A stretch of DNA of 64,000 nucleotides, taken from Streptomyces composti (GTDB lineage: Bacteria > Actinomycetota > Actinomycetes > Streptomycetales > Streptomycetaceae). Below, in pieces: positions 1 to 7,302 of this stretch (its first letter is position 1; every line of letters begins with the position of its first letter). Position numbers and translations under genes: made by a program. Location: positions 186,001 to 250,000 of the forward strand of contig NZ_JAATEM010000001.1 in assembly GCF_012034205.1 (NCBI RefSeq). Reading direction: 5' to 3'. Under the pieces are notes generated by a model. That model worked only from the letters and a program-made list of their open reading frames with translations. It was not told where the DNA came from and ran no database searches.

Positions 1-239
1 CCGCCTACTCGGAACTGACCGATCCGGTGGAGCAACGCCGCCGCCTCACCGCCCAGTCGCTGCTCGCCGCCGGGGGAGACCCCGAGGCGATGGAGATCGA
101 CGAGGACTTCCTCGACGCCCTCGAGTACGCCATGCCGCCCACCGGCGGCCTCGGCATCGGCGTCGACCGGCTGGTGATGTTCCTGACCGGGCTCACCATC
201 CGGGAGACCCTGCCCTTCCCGCTGGTGCGCCGGCGTTGA
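1..239 (+). CDS. lysS: Lysyl-tRNA synthetase, C-terminal end (partial)
   Basis: This is the last ~79 codons of a class II aminoacyl-tRNA synthetase; the gene begins before the window. The remnant carries class II motif 3 ([16 protein letters not shown], with the ATP-binding arginine) and the block [13 protein letters not shown] that precedes it in lysyl-tRNA synthetases. The enzyme charges tRNA-Lys with lysine in the cytosol. The short tail after motif 3 ([12 protein letters not shown]) has the usual length for LysRS. Whether this is the housekeeping copy or a second LysRS of the kind many Streptomyces carry cannot be told from the fragment. Confidence 0.8.
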   Translation, partial: AYSELTDPVEQRRRLTAQSLLAAGGDPEAMEIDEDFLDALEYAMPPTGGLGIGVDRLVMFLTGLTIRETLPFPLVRRR

Positions 240-326
240 CGGAACACTGAGCCGACCGGGTGGTTTCGTGCCGCCACACCGGTGTCGCTGAAGTGCGTCG
301 GCCCGCCGCTGGGCGACTGATGTCTC

Positions 327-1166
327 ATGCAGAAGTGTCACTTCCTCACGCGGCGCCGGGCGTTGCTGGCCGGCGCCGCCTCCATGGGGGCCGCCGCGCT
401 GGCCGGAGCGCTCGCCACCGGCACCGGCAGGAGGACGGCCGCACCGGCGGCGCCCGCGGCCGGCGCCCAGGCCGCCCGCAGCCCGCTCAAGCCGTCCGCG
501 TACCGCCTCCAGCCGCTCACCGGATACGGCCCGCCGCGCGCCGTGCCCGGCCGGACCCCCGTGCGCAGCGCACCGCTGCTGCGCATGACCGGGCGCGGCA
601 ACACCATGGTCCTGACCTTCGACGACGGCCCCGACCCCCGCTACACCCCCGACATCCTCGACACCCTGGCCGCGTACGACGTGCGGGCGATGTTCTTCGT
701 GTGCGGGGAGATGGCCACCGAGCACCGGGACCTGCTGGCCCGGATGGCCGACGAGGGCCATGTCGTCGGCAACCACACCTGGTCCCACCCGCTGCTGACC
801 AGCCTGAGCCGCAGCCGCATCCGCGCCGAGATGGAGCGCACCTGCGAGGTCGTCGAGAAGGCCTACGGCGAGCCCCCGCAGTGGTTCCGGGCCCCCTACG
901 GCGCCTGGAACCGCGCCACCTTCCAGCTCGGTGCGGAACTCGGCATGGAACCCCTCGCCTGGACCGTCGACACCCTCGACTGGACCACGCCGGGCACCCG
1001 CACCATCGTCGAACGGGTGGAGAACGGCGCCGCCCCCGGCGTCGTGGTGCTCTCCCACGACGCCGGGGGCGAACGCTCCCAGAGTGTCCGGGCGCTGCGC
1101 GACTATCTGCCCCAGCTGCTCGACTCCGGCTACCACATCGGCGTGCCCCGCCGGCAGTACGTCTGA
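327..1166 (+). CDS. Secreted polysaccharide deacetylase (NodB domain)
   Basis: A 279-aa carbohydrate esterase family 4 protein expected to remove N-acetyl groups from chitin- or peptidoglycan-like polymers outside the membrane. The N-terminus TRRRALLAG followed by an alanine-rich hydrophobic stretch looks like a Tat signal, with mature protein from about residue 35-50. All NodB motifs are visible: TFDDGP (residues ~95-100), the metal-binding HTWSHP, RAPYG, and LSHD near the C-terminus, so it should be active. Start codon is ATG; the ribosome site is weak. It stands alone, convergent with the sortase gene, among cell-envelope genes. Substrate is not predictable. Confidence 0.88.
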   Translation: MQKCHFLTRRRALLAGAASMGAAALAGALATGTGRRTAAPAAPAAGAQAARSPLKPSAYRLQPLTGYGPPRAVPGRTPVRSAPLLRMTGRGNTMVLTFDDGPDPRYTPDILDTLAAYDVRAMFFVCGEMATEHRDLLARMADEGHVVGNHTWSHPLLTSLSRSRIRAEMERTCEVVEKAYGEPPQWFRAPYGAWNRATFQLGAELGMEPLAWTVDTLDWTTPGTRTIVERVENGAAPGVVVLSHDAGGERSQSVRALRDYLPQLLDSGYHIGVPRRQYV

Positions 1167-1226
1167 GCCCGCCGGCCCTCGCCCTCTTCTGCCCGCAGGC
1201 CCTCTCCGCCCGCCCGGTGCGAGCCC

Positions 1227-1895
1227 TCAGCGGACCTCGACCAGGCGGGCGAAGACCACCACATTGCCGTCGTAGCCCTCCTGCGGGGTAAACCCGCCGC
1301 CGCAGGTGATCACCCGCAGCTCCGGGGCGCCCTTGGAGGCGTACACCCGCTCACCGGGGAAGCTGTTCTTGGCGAACACCTCGACGCCGTAGATCTCGAA
1401 CACGGCCGTCTTGCCGTCCCGCCGTGCGATCTCCACGCGCTGGCCCTTGTTCAGCGCGCCGAGCCCGTAGAAGACGGCCGGGCCCTGCTGGTTGTCGACA
1501 TGGCCGACGACGACCGCGGTGCCCTTCTCGCCCGGAGTGACCGCGCCACTGAACCAGCCGGCCAGATTCGGGTCCTCCGGCGGCGGAGCGTCCACCCAGC
1601 CCTCGGCGTCCAGCCCCACCGGGATCATCGGCGCGTCCACATTGATCGCCGGGATCCGCACCCGGTCCGGCACCGCGAACGGCAGCGGAGCGGCCGTCCC
1701 CAGGGTGACCGCGGCGCCGGAGCGGGTGTCGGCGGCCGCCGCGCTGGCGGGCTGCGGCGGACCCTCGTCGAACTCCCCGGAGCCGTTGCGGATGAGCGCG
1801 AGCCCGGTGAGCAGCACCAGCGCTATCACGCCCCAGGGCGCGCGCTTCCTGGGGCGCTGCTCCTCTTCCGGTTCGCCCGCCTCGAAAGCAGACAT
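1227..1895 (-). CDS. Class F sortase
   Basis: A 222-aa membrane-anchored transpeptidase. A short charged N-terminus is followed by one transmembrane helix (WGVIALVLLTGLALI, ~20-35) and a Pro/Ala-rich linker, then the sortase beta-barrel. The catalytic histidine lies in VVGHVDN, the catalytic cysteine in RVITCGG, and a C-terminal arginine in VVFARLV completes the triad. The layout fits actinobacterial class F enzymes, whose substrates are mostly unknown. A strong ribosome site (AGGGGAAGG) supports the ATG start. It is divergent from a small secreted protein with a C-terminal membrane anchor, and a second such protein follows nearby; both are candidate substrates although neither has an LPxTG or LAxTG motif. 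Confidence 0.88.
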   Translation of the reverse strand: MSAFEAGEPEEEQRPRKRAPWGVIALVLLTGLALIRNGSGEFDEGPPQPASAAAADTRSGAAVTLGTAAPLPFAVPDRVRIPAINVDAPMIPVGLDAEGWVDAPPPEDPNLAGWFSGAVTPGEKGTAVVVGHVDNQQGPAVFYGLGALNKGQRVEIARRDGKTAVFEIYGVEVFAKNSFPGERVYASKGAPELRVITCGGGFTPQEGYDGNVVVFARLVEVR

Positions 1896-2227
1896 TCACC
1901 TTCCCCTCTCGACCCGGCCGTCGCCGCGTCACTCGCGCATGGCCAAACGCTAAGTGCCGTGCGCACAACCGGCGACGGGGCAGCGGCGAACGGGTGGCCG
2001 GGGCACGCGGACGTGCGCCATCCGAGGCGGTCCGGCCGAAGATTTTCTGACGGTCCGTGACCTGCGGCGATAGCCGGTCGAGCGGTTCGGGCACGGGGCA
2101 CGGCCTCACCGGGACGGACCATCGCCGACATGCGGGCCGGGGCACCGCACCCGACTGTCGTTGCGGGAGGCGCTTTCTCGCCGATCGACCGGGGACGGGA
2201 CCCGGGGCGCCTTCCGCGGAGGAACAC
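1896..2227. promoter_or_regulatory. Divergent promoter region of sortase and secreted protein
   Basis: This 332-bp gap has no gene I can support. It holds a plausible minus-strand -10 element for the sortase (TAGCGT read on the minus strand, at 1947-1952). On the plus strand a good ribosome site (CGGAGGAAC) lies at the right edge for the secreted protein at 2228. No convincing operator palindrome was seen. Confidence 0.4.
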
Positions 2228-2725
2228 ATGCGCAATCCACGTGCCCTCGCGGCCACCGGTGCCGCCGTCGCCGTCCTCGGGCTCGCCGCCCCGGCCGCAC
2301 ACGCCGACGGCGGCCAGGTCCCCGGACCGCACAACATCGTCGTGATGCCCAGCGTGATCGCCGCGGGCGGCCAGCTGACCATCACGGCCGACGGCTGCCC
2401 GCACGGCGGCCACGCCACGTCCGAGGCCTTCCACCGGACCGAGCTGACCCCGGTCGGCGGACGCAGCAGCACCGCCAAGGGCACCGCCACGGTCCACCCC
2501 GATGCCAGACCCGGCCGTTACGACGTCCACGTCCAGTGCTCCAACCGCAACCTGACCCGGCCCGCGGCCTTCACCGTCATCGGCGGTGTCCGAGGCGGCA
2601 TCGGCGGCTCCAGCACCACCGGGGCGACCCCGACCGACATCGCCATCGGCGGCGCCCTGGTGACCGCCGCGCTGGCCGGCGGCGGCTTCTTCTGGATGCG
2701 CCGCCGCGCCGAGAAGCGGATCTGA
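2228..2725 (+). CDS. Secreted protein with C-terminal membrane anchor
   Basis: A 165-aa exported protein of unknown function. It has a signal peptide (MRNPRALAATGAAVAVLG, cleavage after AHA near residue 30), an immunoglobulin-like beta domain with two cysteines (DGCPHGG and VQCSNRN), then a Gly/Ser/Thr linker and a C-terminal helix ending in the basic tail WMRRRAEKRI. This architecture is that of a sortase substrate or a membrane-tethered surface protein. I chose the ATG at 2228 because CGGAGGAAC sits just before it; longer versions would bury the signal peptide. It resembles the convergent protein at 2801-3427 in layout and is divergent from the class F sortase. Confidence 0.82.
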   Translation: MRNPRALAATGAAVAVLGLAAPAAHADGGQVPGPHNIVVMPSVIAAGGQLTITADGCPHGGHATSEAFHRTELTPVGGRSSTAKGTATVHPDARPGRYDVHVQCSNRNLTRPAAFTVIGGVRGGIGGSSTTGATPTDIAIGGALVTAALAGGGFFWMRRRAEKRI

Positions 2726-2800
2726 GGCGCCGTCGGGCCGCGCCGCGCACGTGGGCCTCGCCCCGGAACCCCGGTGCGGTTCCGGGGCGCAGCCTTGCCG

Positions 2801-3427
2801 TCAGCCGCCGTCCTCGGTGCGCCCGCGCCGGGACATCCGGTAGGCCACCCCGAGCGCCCCCGCGACGAACACCGCGCCCAGCCCCACCCTGCCGAGGTCC
2901 GCCCCGGCGAGCGTGCCGCCCTCACCGGCGTGCACACCCTTGGGATGACGGCCGTCATGCCCCTCGGAGCGGTGCCCGTGTTCCTTGTCGACCGGGGAGG
3001 GCAGGGGCACCGGCGTACCGCCGACCACGGTCAGCACCGTGCTCCCGGTGGCGCCGTCACAGGTGAACGTCACCCGGTACTCCGCCCCGACCCGGGCGTC
3101 CCGGTCCACCACGGCCGTGGCCGTGGAACGCCGCGGCGGGATGGTCACCGTGTCGAACACGGCCGAGGAGACCTTCGCCCGCCCCTTGCACCCCCCGTCG
3201 TCCCGTTCCACCCGCAACCCCACCGTGTCCCCCGGCTCCACGATGTTCGGCTTCACCTCGAAACCGAACGGCGTGATGCCGCCGTCCAGGACCGGGGCCC
3301 GTCCGACGTGCGAGACGGCCGCCGGCGGGGCACCGGCGGCCGTCTCGGCACCGGCGACCGGTGCACTGGCGAGGGTGAGAGCGCCGGCGCCAGCCAGCGC
3401 GGCGGAAGCGACGCGTATCGCGTGCAT
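2801..3427 (-). CDS. Secreted protein with C-terminal membrane anchor (paralog-like)
   Basis: A 208-aa exported protein. A signal peptide (cleavage near VAGAE, residue ~27) precedes a beta-rich domain containing two cysteines (GGCKG and FTCDG). A His/Gly-rich linker (EHGHRSEGHDGRHP) and a C-terminal hydrophobic helix with a basic tail (AYRMSRRGR) follow. Like its convergent neighbour it is built as signal peptide, Ig-like domain, linker and anchor. No LPxTG-type motif precedes the helix. On the minus strand GGGTTCCTAGCGT lies about 80 bp upstream and supplies a plausible -10. The function is unknown; close linkage to the sortase suggests a cell-surface role. Confidence 0.8.
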   Translation of the reverse strand: MHAIRVASAALAGAGALTLASAPVAGAETAAGAPPAAVSHVGRAPVLDGGITPFGFEVKPNIVEPGDTVGLRVERDDGGCKGRAKVSSAVFDTVTIPPRRSTATAVVDRDARVGAEYRVTFTCDGATGSTVLTVVGGTPVPLPSPVDKEHGHRSEGHDGRHPKGVHAGEGGTLAGADLGRVGLGAVFVAGALGVAYRMSRRGRTEDGG

Positions 3428-3642
3428 GGTGAATCCTCCGGGTTCCGAGGAGCGGCTGCGGACCTGTTCCGCTCACGCCGTGAAAGCGCCTCGATGCCCG
3501 AAACGCTAGGAACCCGCGCCCCGGCGCGCGATCGCAGTAGAGCGAACGGGTCACACCCCTGAGCCGCCCGGGCGACCCGCACGGCGCGCCGCCCGCCTTC
3601 CCGGCCGGATCCGTGTCAGGGGCTCCTTGCGGCCGGACCCCG

Positions 3643-4410
3643 TCAGGAATGCAGAAGGTGCGGGAACAAGTAGCGGAGCGGTTCCGCGGATTCCGCTGCG
3701 TCTCTGCTGTACGGGGCGTCGAAGTCCCAGATGAGGAAGAGGAGGAAGGCGATCAGGGCGGAGAAGACGCCGGCGAGGATCAGCTCGCGGCCGGTGCGGC
3801 GGATCTGGAGGGCGAAGATCATGCCGATGGTGACCACCGCTCCGGTGAGGAGGCCGAACCACACCACGCCCGGCATGGTGTTGCCGGTCGACTCCGCGCG
3901 GGCGGTACGGGCCTGGTCGGCCGCGGTGACCTGGTCCAGCAGGGGCTGGTAGGCCTGGGCCTCGAAGTCGGTGCGGGGTTCGTAGTCGGTGACGTCGCGG
4001 CGCACCCGGTCCAGGAGCTCGGCGCCGCGCCCGGTCAACTCGCCCTCGTCGGCCATGCTGCGCCACTCCGAGGTGAGCACGTGCTCGACGTAGGCGTCGA
4101 CGTCGTCACGGATGCGGTCGCGGACCTCGGACGGGTAGACCCGTACCCGCTCCTTGATCTCGTGCAGCGCCGCGGCCTCCGCCCGCACGTGGTCCTGCGC
4201 GGCGCTGCGTCCCTCCCAGACCCCCGCGATGGCGAGGCCCAGGACGATCGCGTACACCACGCCGATCCACATCGTCATGTACTCGATGACGTCCGGGGTC
4301 TCGCTGGTGTCCTCGTCGTCGGACGCCCTGCGGTGGCGTACGACGGTGATGACGACCACCACGAGACCGGCGGCCAGCATCGCGAGGGTGAGAACGAGCC
4401 ATTCCGGCAA
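3643..4410 (-). CDS. DUF4239 (bestrophin-like) membrane protein
   Basis: A 255-aa integral membrane protein. Hydrophobic helices lie at ~5-25 and ~45-65, a long soluble helical segment rich in Glu/Arg spans ~70-180, and two further helices lie at ~185-230 (WFGLLTGAVVTIGMIFAL and ILAGVFSALIAFLLFLIW). This matches the DUF4239 family, annotated as bestrophin-like, whose biochemical function is not established. Translation appears to start at a TTG at 4410, supported by GGAGG six bases upstream. The stop is 215 bp from the start of the preceding minus-strand gene, so it may be its own unit or follow the proline-rich gene upstream. Confidence 0.78.
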   Translation of the reverse strand: MPEWLVLTLAMLAAGLVVVVITVVRHRRASDDEDTSETPDVIEYMTMWIGVVYAIVLGLAIAGVWEGRSAAQDHVRAEAAALHEIKERVRVYPSEVRDRIRDDVDAYVEHVLTSEWRSMADEGELTGRGAELLDRVRRDVTDYEPRTDFEAQAYQPLLDQVTAADQARTARAESTGNTMPGVVWFGLLTGAVVTIGMIFALQIRRTGRELILAGVFSALIAFLLFLIWDFDAPYSRDAAESAEPLRYLFPHLLHS

Positions 4411-4434
4411 GGGGTCCTCCAGAGTCGGTCGGGA

Positions 4435-5043
4435 TCAGCGCGGACGCAGGGCGGCCACGGCGACCGCCGCGGGCGCCGTGATCAGCAGGACGAAGGTCAG
4501 TGGTGACGTGGCCCTGCGGGAGGGCTGGCTGGGCCGGGCCGGACGGTGCGGCGGATAGCGCACCGGTGTCACGGACGGGCGGGGCTCGGGTGTGGCCGAC
4601 GGGGCGGGCGTAGGGGGCGGGGGCGGCGTGGGTCGTGGTGTGGGTGTGGGGCCGGGCGGGGGTGGCGGCGCCGGGCGGGCCGCAGGGGGCGGTGGGGGAG
4701 CGGGGGCCGGTGTGGGGGTGGGCTTCGGCGGTGGCGGGGTCTTCGTGGGCGTCGGGTCGGGCGGAGGCGAGGGCGAAGGCGGTGGAGGTGGAGGGGGAGG
4801 AGGCGGTGGAGTGGGGGTGGGCGTGGGGGCCGGTGACGGGGAGCACGGCGGGACCGGCCAGGGCAGGCCCCCGGCGACCACCACCGCCTCGGTGCCCTCC
4901 GGCCCCGTCGAGGCGTACGCGCAGGCGTCGGCCACCGCCGCGCCCGGCGCACCCAGCAGTGCCCAGACCAGCGTGGTCGCGGCCAACGCCCGTGCGGCGA
5001 GCGCGGATCGGGTCGGTACGAGTCCTTGCACGGAGAGGATCAT
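4435..5043 (-). CDS. Proline-rich exported protein
   Basis: About 202 aa. A hydrophobic N-terminal segment (ALAATTLVWALLGAPGAAVA) looks like a signal peptide. A short domain with two cysteines (DACAYAS and VPPCSPS) follows. A ~115-residue low-complexity stretch of PTPT, PPPP, PKPTPTP and PAPAPPP repeats then leads to a C-terminal helix (LTFVLLITAPAAVAVAAL) and a basic end. This looks like a wall-spanning stalk anchored in the membrane. The start at 5043 (MILSVQG) is chosen because it places the signal peptide correctly; the ribosome site is weak. The stop lies 24 bp before the DUF4239 gene start, so the two are probably cotranscribed. No enzymatic domain is visible. Confidence 0.65.
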   Translation of the reverse strand: MILSVQGLVPTRSALAARALAATTLVWALLGAPGAAVADACAYASTGPEGTEAVVVAGGLPWPVPPCSPSPAPTPTPTPPPPPPPPPPPSPSPPPDPTPTKTPPPPKPTPTPAPAPPPPPAARPAPPPPPGPTPTPRPTPPPPPTPAPSATPEPRPSVTPVRYPPHRPARPSQPSRRATSPLTFVLLITAPAAVAVAALRPR

Positions 5044-5289
5044 GGGTGGAGCCGGACCGGGCCACGCCGGAGTGCGCCAGGATTGCCCCGGATGAGGGAA
5101 TGTCGCCGGAGAGCGGTACGGGGCGTCCACGGGGGCGGGGCGGGGTCTCCCCGGGCGCCGGCCACTCGCGTCACAAAAGAAGTCGGCCTCGCGTTGAACA
5201 CAACAGGTGCTTCGGTGCGTACTCATCGTCGAGCGGCGGCACAGCAGGGCGCTGCAACACAACACCCTTGCGATGATGTGGAGTTGACG

Positions 5290-6213
5290 ATGAAGACCTC
5301 CTGGCGGACCGCCTCGCTCGTGGCGAGCGCAGCGGCGGTGCTGGCCCTGACGACGGCCTGCGGTCAGGATGCTCCGCCGCCGGCCAGCAGCCAGAACGTG
5401 GGCGCGGCCGGATCCGGTGACTACGCCGGGGCCGGAAAGGCCCCCGGCGGAACGGCCGAGGCCTCGACCGCTCCCGACAACTCCGCCGGCAAGCTGACGG
5501 TGTCGACCAACGCCGAACTCGGCAAGGTGGTGACCGACGGCCTCGGCCGCACCCTGTACCGATTCGACCAGGATGTCGCCGAGCCGCCCAAGTCCAACTG
5601 CGACGGCGACTGCGCCAAGACCTGGCCGCCGGTGCCCGCCGACGACGCCACGGCCGGCGAGGGCATCGACAAGTCCCTCCTCGGCGAGGTGACACGTGCC
5701 GACGGCACCAAGCAGCTCACCATCGGCGGCTGGCCCGCCTACCGCTACGTGAAGGACATCAACGCCGGCGACGTCAAGGGCCAGGGCGTGGGCGGCAAGT
5801 GGTACGCGCTCAACCCCGAGGGCAAGAAGGCGCAGGCGGCCGAGCAGCTCGGCCTGTCCACCCGCAAGGACCCGAAGCTCGGCGAGATCGTGGTCGACAA
5901 GAACGGCATGACGGTCTACCGCTTCATGAAGGACGAGGCCTGGCCGAAGCCCGTCTCCGCGTGCAAGGGCGAGTGTCTGCAGAAGTGGCCGGTGGTCTCA
6001 CCGGTGCCCTTCGAGGACACCAAGGGCATCCAGAAGAAGGGCTACATGACCTTCACCCGGCCCGACGGCGCCGACCAGCAGACCATCAACTGCTGGCCCA
6101 TCTACACCTTCGCCGGTGACAAGAAGCCCGGCGACACCAACGGTCAGGGCGTGGGCGGCACCTGGTACGCCGTACGGCCCGACGGCAAGCCGGTCGGAGC
6201 GCAGGAGAAGTAG
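5290..6213 (+). CDS. COG4315-type repeat lipoprotein
   Basis: A 307-aa predicted lipoprotein. The signal peptide ends at a cysteine near residue 22 (ALTTACGQ), a usable although not perfect lipobox. After a Gly/Ala/Pro linker there are two copies of a ~110-residue module. Each contains a LGRTLYRF or NGMTVYRF strand, a Cys-containing CDGDCAKTWPP or CKGECLQKWP loop, and a GVGGKWYA or GVGGTWYA end. This is the secreted repeat of unknown function common in actinobacteria. The ATG at 5290 has GTGGAG upstream. A very strong terminator follows. Redox or electron-transfer roles have been guessed for the family, but nothing here proves that. Confidence 0.85.
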   Translation: MKTSWRTASLVASAAAVLALTTACGQDAPPPASSQNVGAAGSGDYAGAGKAPGGTAEASTAPDNSAGKLTVSTNAELGKVVTDGLGRTLYRFDQDVAEPPKSNCDGDCAKTWPPVPADDATAGEGIDKSLLGEVTRADGTKQLTIGGWPAYRYVKDINAGDVKGQGVGGKWYALNPEGKKAQAAEQLGLSTRKDPKLGEIVVDKNGMTVYRFMKDEAWPKPVSACKGECLQKWPVVSPVPFEDTKGIQKKGYMTFTRPDGADQQTINCWPIYTFAGDKKPGDTNGQGVGGTWYAVRPDGKPVGAQEK

Positions 6214-6252
6214 CAACCTCCCCAGGGTGTCGTCCACTCCGGCGCCCCGGCC

Positions 6253-6296
6253 ACGGCCCGCCCCCCGCGCAACTGGCGCGGGGGGCGGGCCGTTTT
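6253..6296 (+). terminator. Rho-independent terminator after the repeat lipoprotein
   Basis: A near-perfect GC-rich stem (left arm 6253-6270, right arm 6276-6293, loop AACTG) is followed by a run of T at 6293-6296. It sits 40 bp past the lipoprotein stop. Confidence 0.85.
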
Positions 6297-6489
6297 GCCG
6301 AGCGGTGCGGTGAAAACGGCGGAACGGCCGAATGACCGGATTCTGGGTACTGATCCGGCATTCAGTATCCGCACGTGCCGCTGGCAGTGACCGGGAACGG
6401 ACGGTCGATTTCCGGTTCTGGTCGCCGCCCGGGCGGGCGATCAGTAGCCTCCTGTCGAACACCGGATCGCCTACGCCTTGGAGTGATAC

Positions 6490-7302
6490 ATGGAGCGCCC
6501 CGCCTGGGCCCCACGGAGCATCGACATCACGGTGCCGAGCGTCGCCCGGATGTACGACTACTACCTGGGCGGATCGCACAACTTCGAGGTCGACCGGCAA
6601 GCGGCCCGCAAGGCCATGGAGTTCATGCCGGGACTGCCCAAAATCATGCAGGCGAACCGGGCGTTCATGCGGCGGGCGGTGCGGTACGCCGCCGGCGAGG
6701 GCATCACCCAGTTCCTGGACATCGGCTCCGGCATCCCCACCTTCGGCAATGTGCACGAGGTGGCGCAGGAGGCCGATCCGCGGGCCCGGGTGATGTACGT
6801 CGACCACGACCCGGTCGCCGTGGCCCACAGCCAGGCGGTGCTGGAGGGGAACGACCACGCGGACATCCTCGCCGCGGACCTCCGCAAGCCCCGTGAGATC
6901 CTCGAAAGCCCCGGCGTGCACCGGCTGATCGACCTGAATCGGCCAGTCGCGCTGCTTCTCGTTGCCATACTGCACTTCGTGGAAGACGCGGACGACCCGT
7001 ACTCGGCGGTGGCCGAACTGCGCGAGGCCCTCGCGCCCGGCAGCCTGCTCGTGCTCACCCATGCCTCCTACGAGGGCATTCCGCTGCCGCCGGAGCGGGC
7101 CGGGGGAGCGGTGGACGTCTACAAGGACATCCGCAATCCGCTGATCATGCGCTCGCGCGAGGAGATCGCGCGGTTCTTCGAGGGGTACGACATGGTGGAA
7201 CCGGGACTTGTGTCGCCGCCGCGCTGGAGGCCGGACTCTCCGCCGGAGGACGAGGATCCGTTCGCGTTCTCCGGTCTCGCGGGCGTGGGGCGCAAGGCGT
7301 GA
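6490..7302 (+). CDS. SAM-dependent methyltransferase, DUF574 family
   Basis: A 270-aa member of the actinobacterial S-adenosyl methyltransferase family PF04672. The diagnostic N-terminus RMYDYYLGGSHNFEVDR is present. The SAM-binding loop is FLDIGSGIPT (~residues 77-86), followed by the acidic VMYVDHDPVAV and a later VAILHFVEDADDP. The substrate is unknown for the family. Its stop overlaps the GTG start of the c-di-GMP gene by four bases (GTGA), so the two are almost certainly co-translated. This coupling suggests, but does not show, a functional link with c-di-GMP metabolism. Confidence 0.88.
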   Translation: MERPAWAPRSIDITVPSVARMYDYYLGGSHNFEVDRQAARKAMEFMPGLPKIMQANRAFMRRAVRYAAGEGITQFLDIGSGIPTFGNVHEVAQEADPRARVMYVDHDPVAVAHSQAVLEGNDHADILAADLRKPREILESPGVHRLIDLNRPVALLLVAILHFVEDADDPYSAVAELREALAPGSLLVLTHASYEGIPLPPERAGGAVDVYKDIRNPLIMRSREEIARFFEGYDMVEPGLVSPPRWRPDSPPEDEDPFAFSGLAGVGRKA

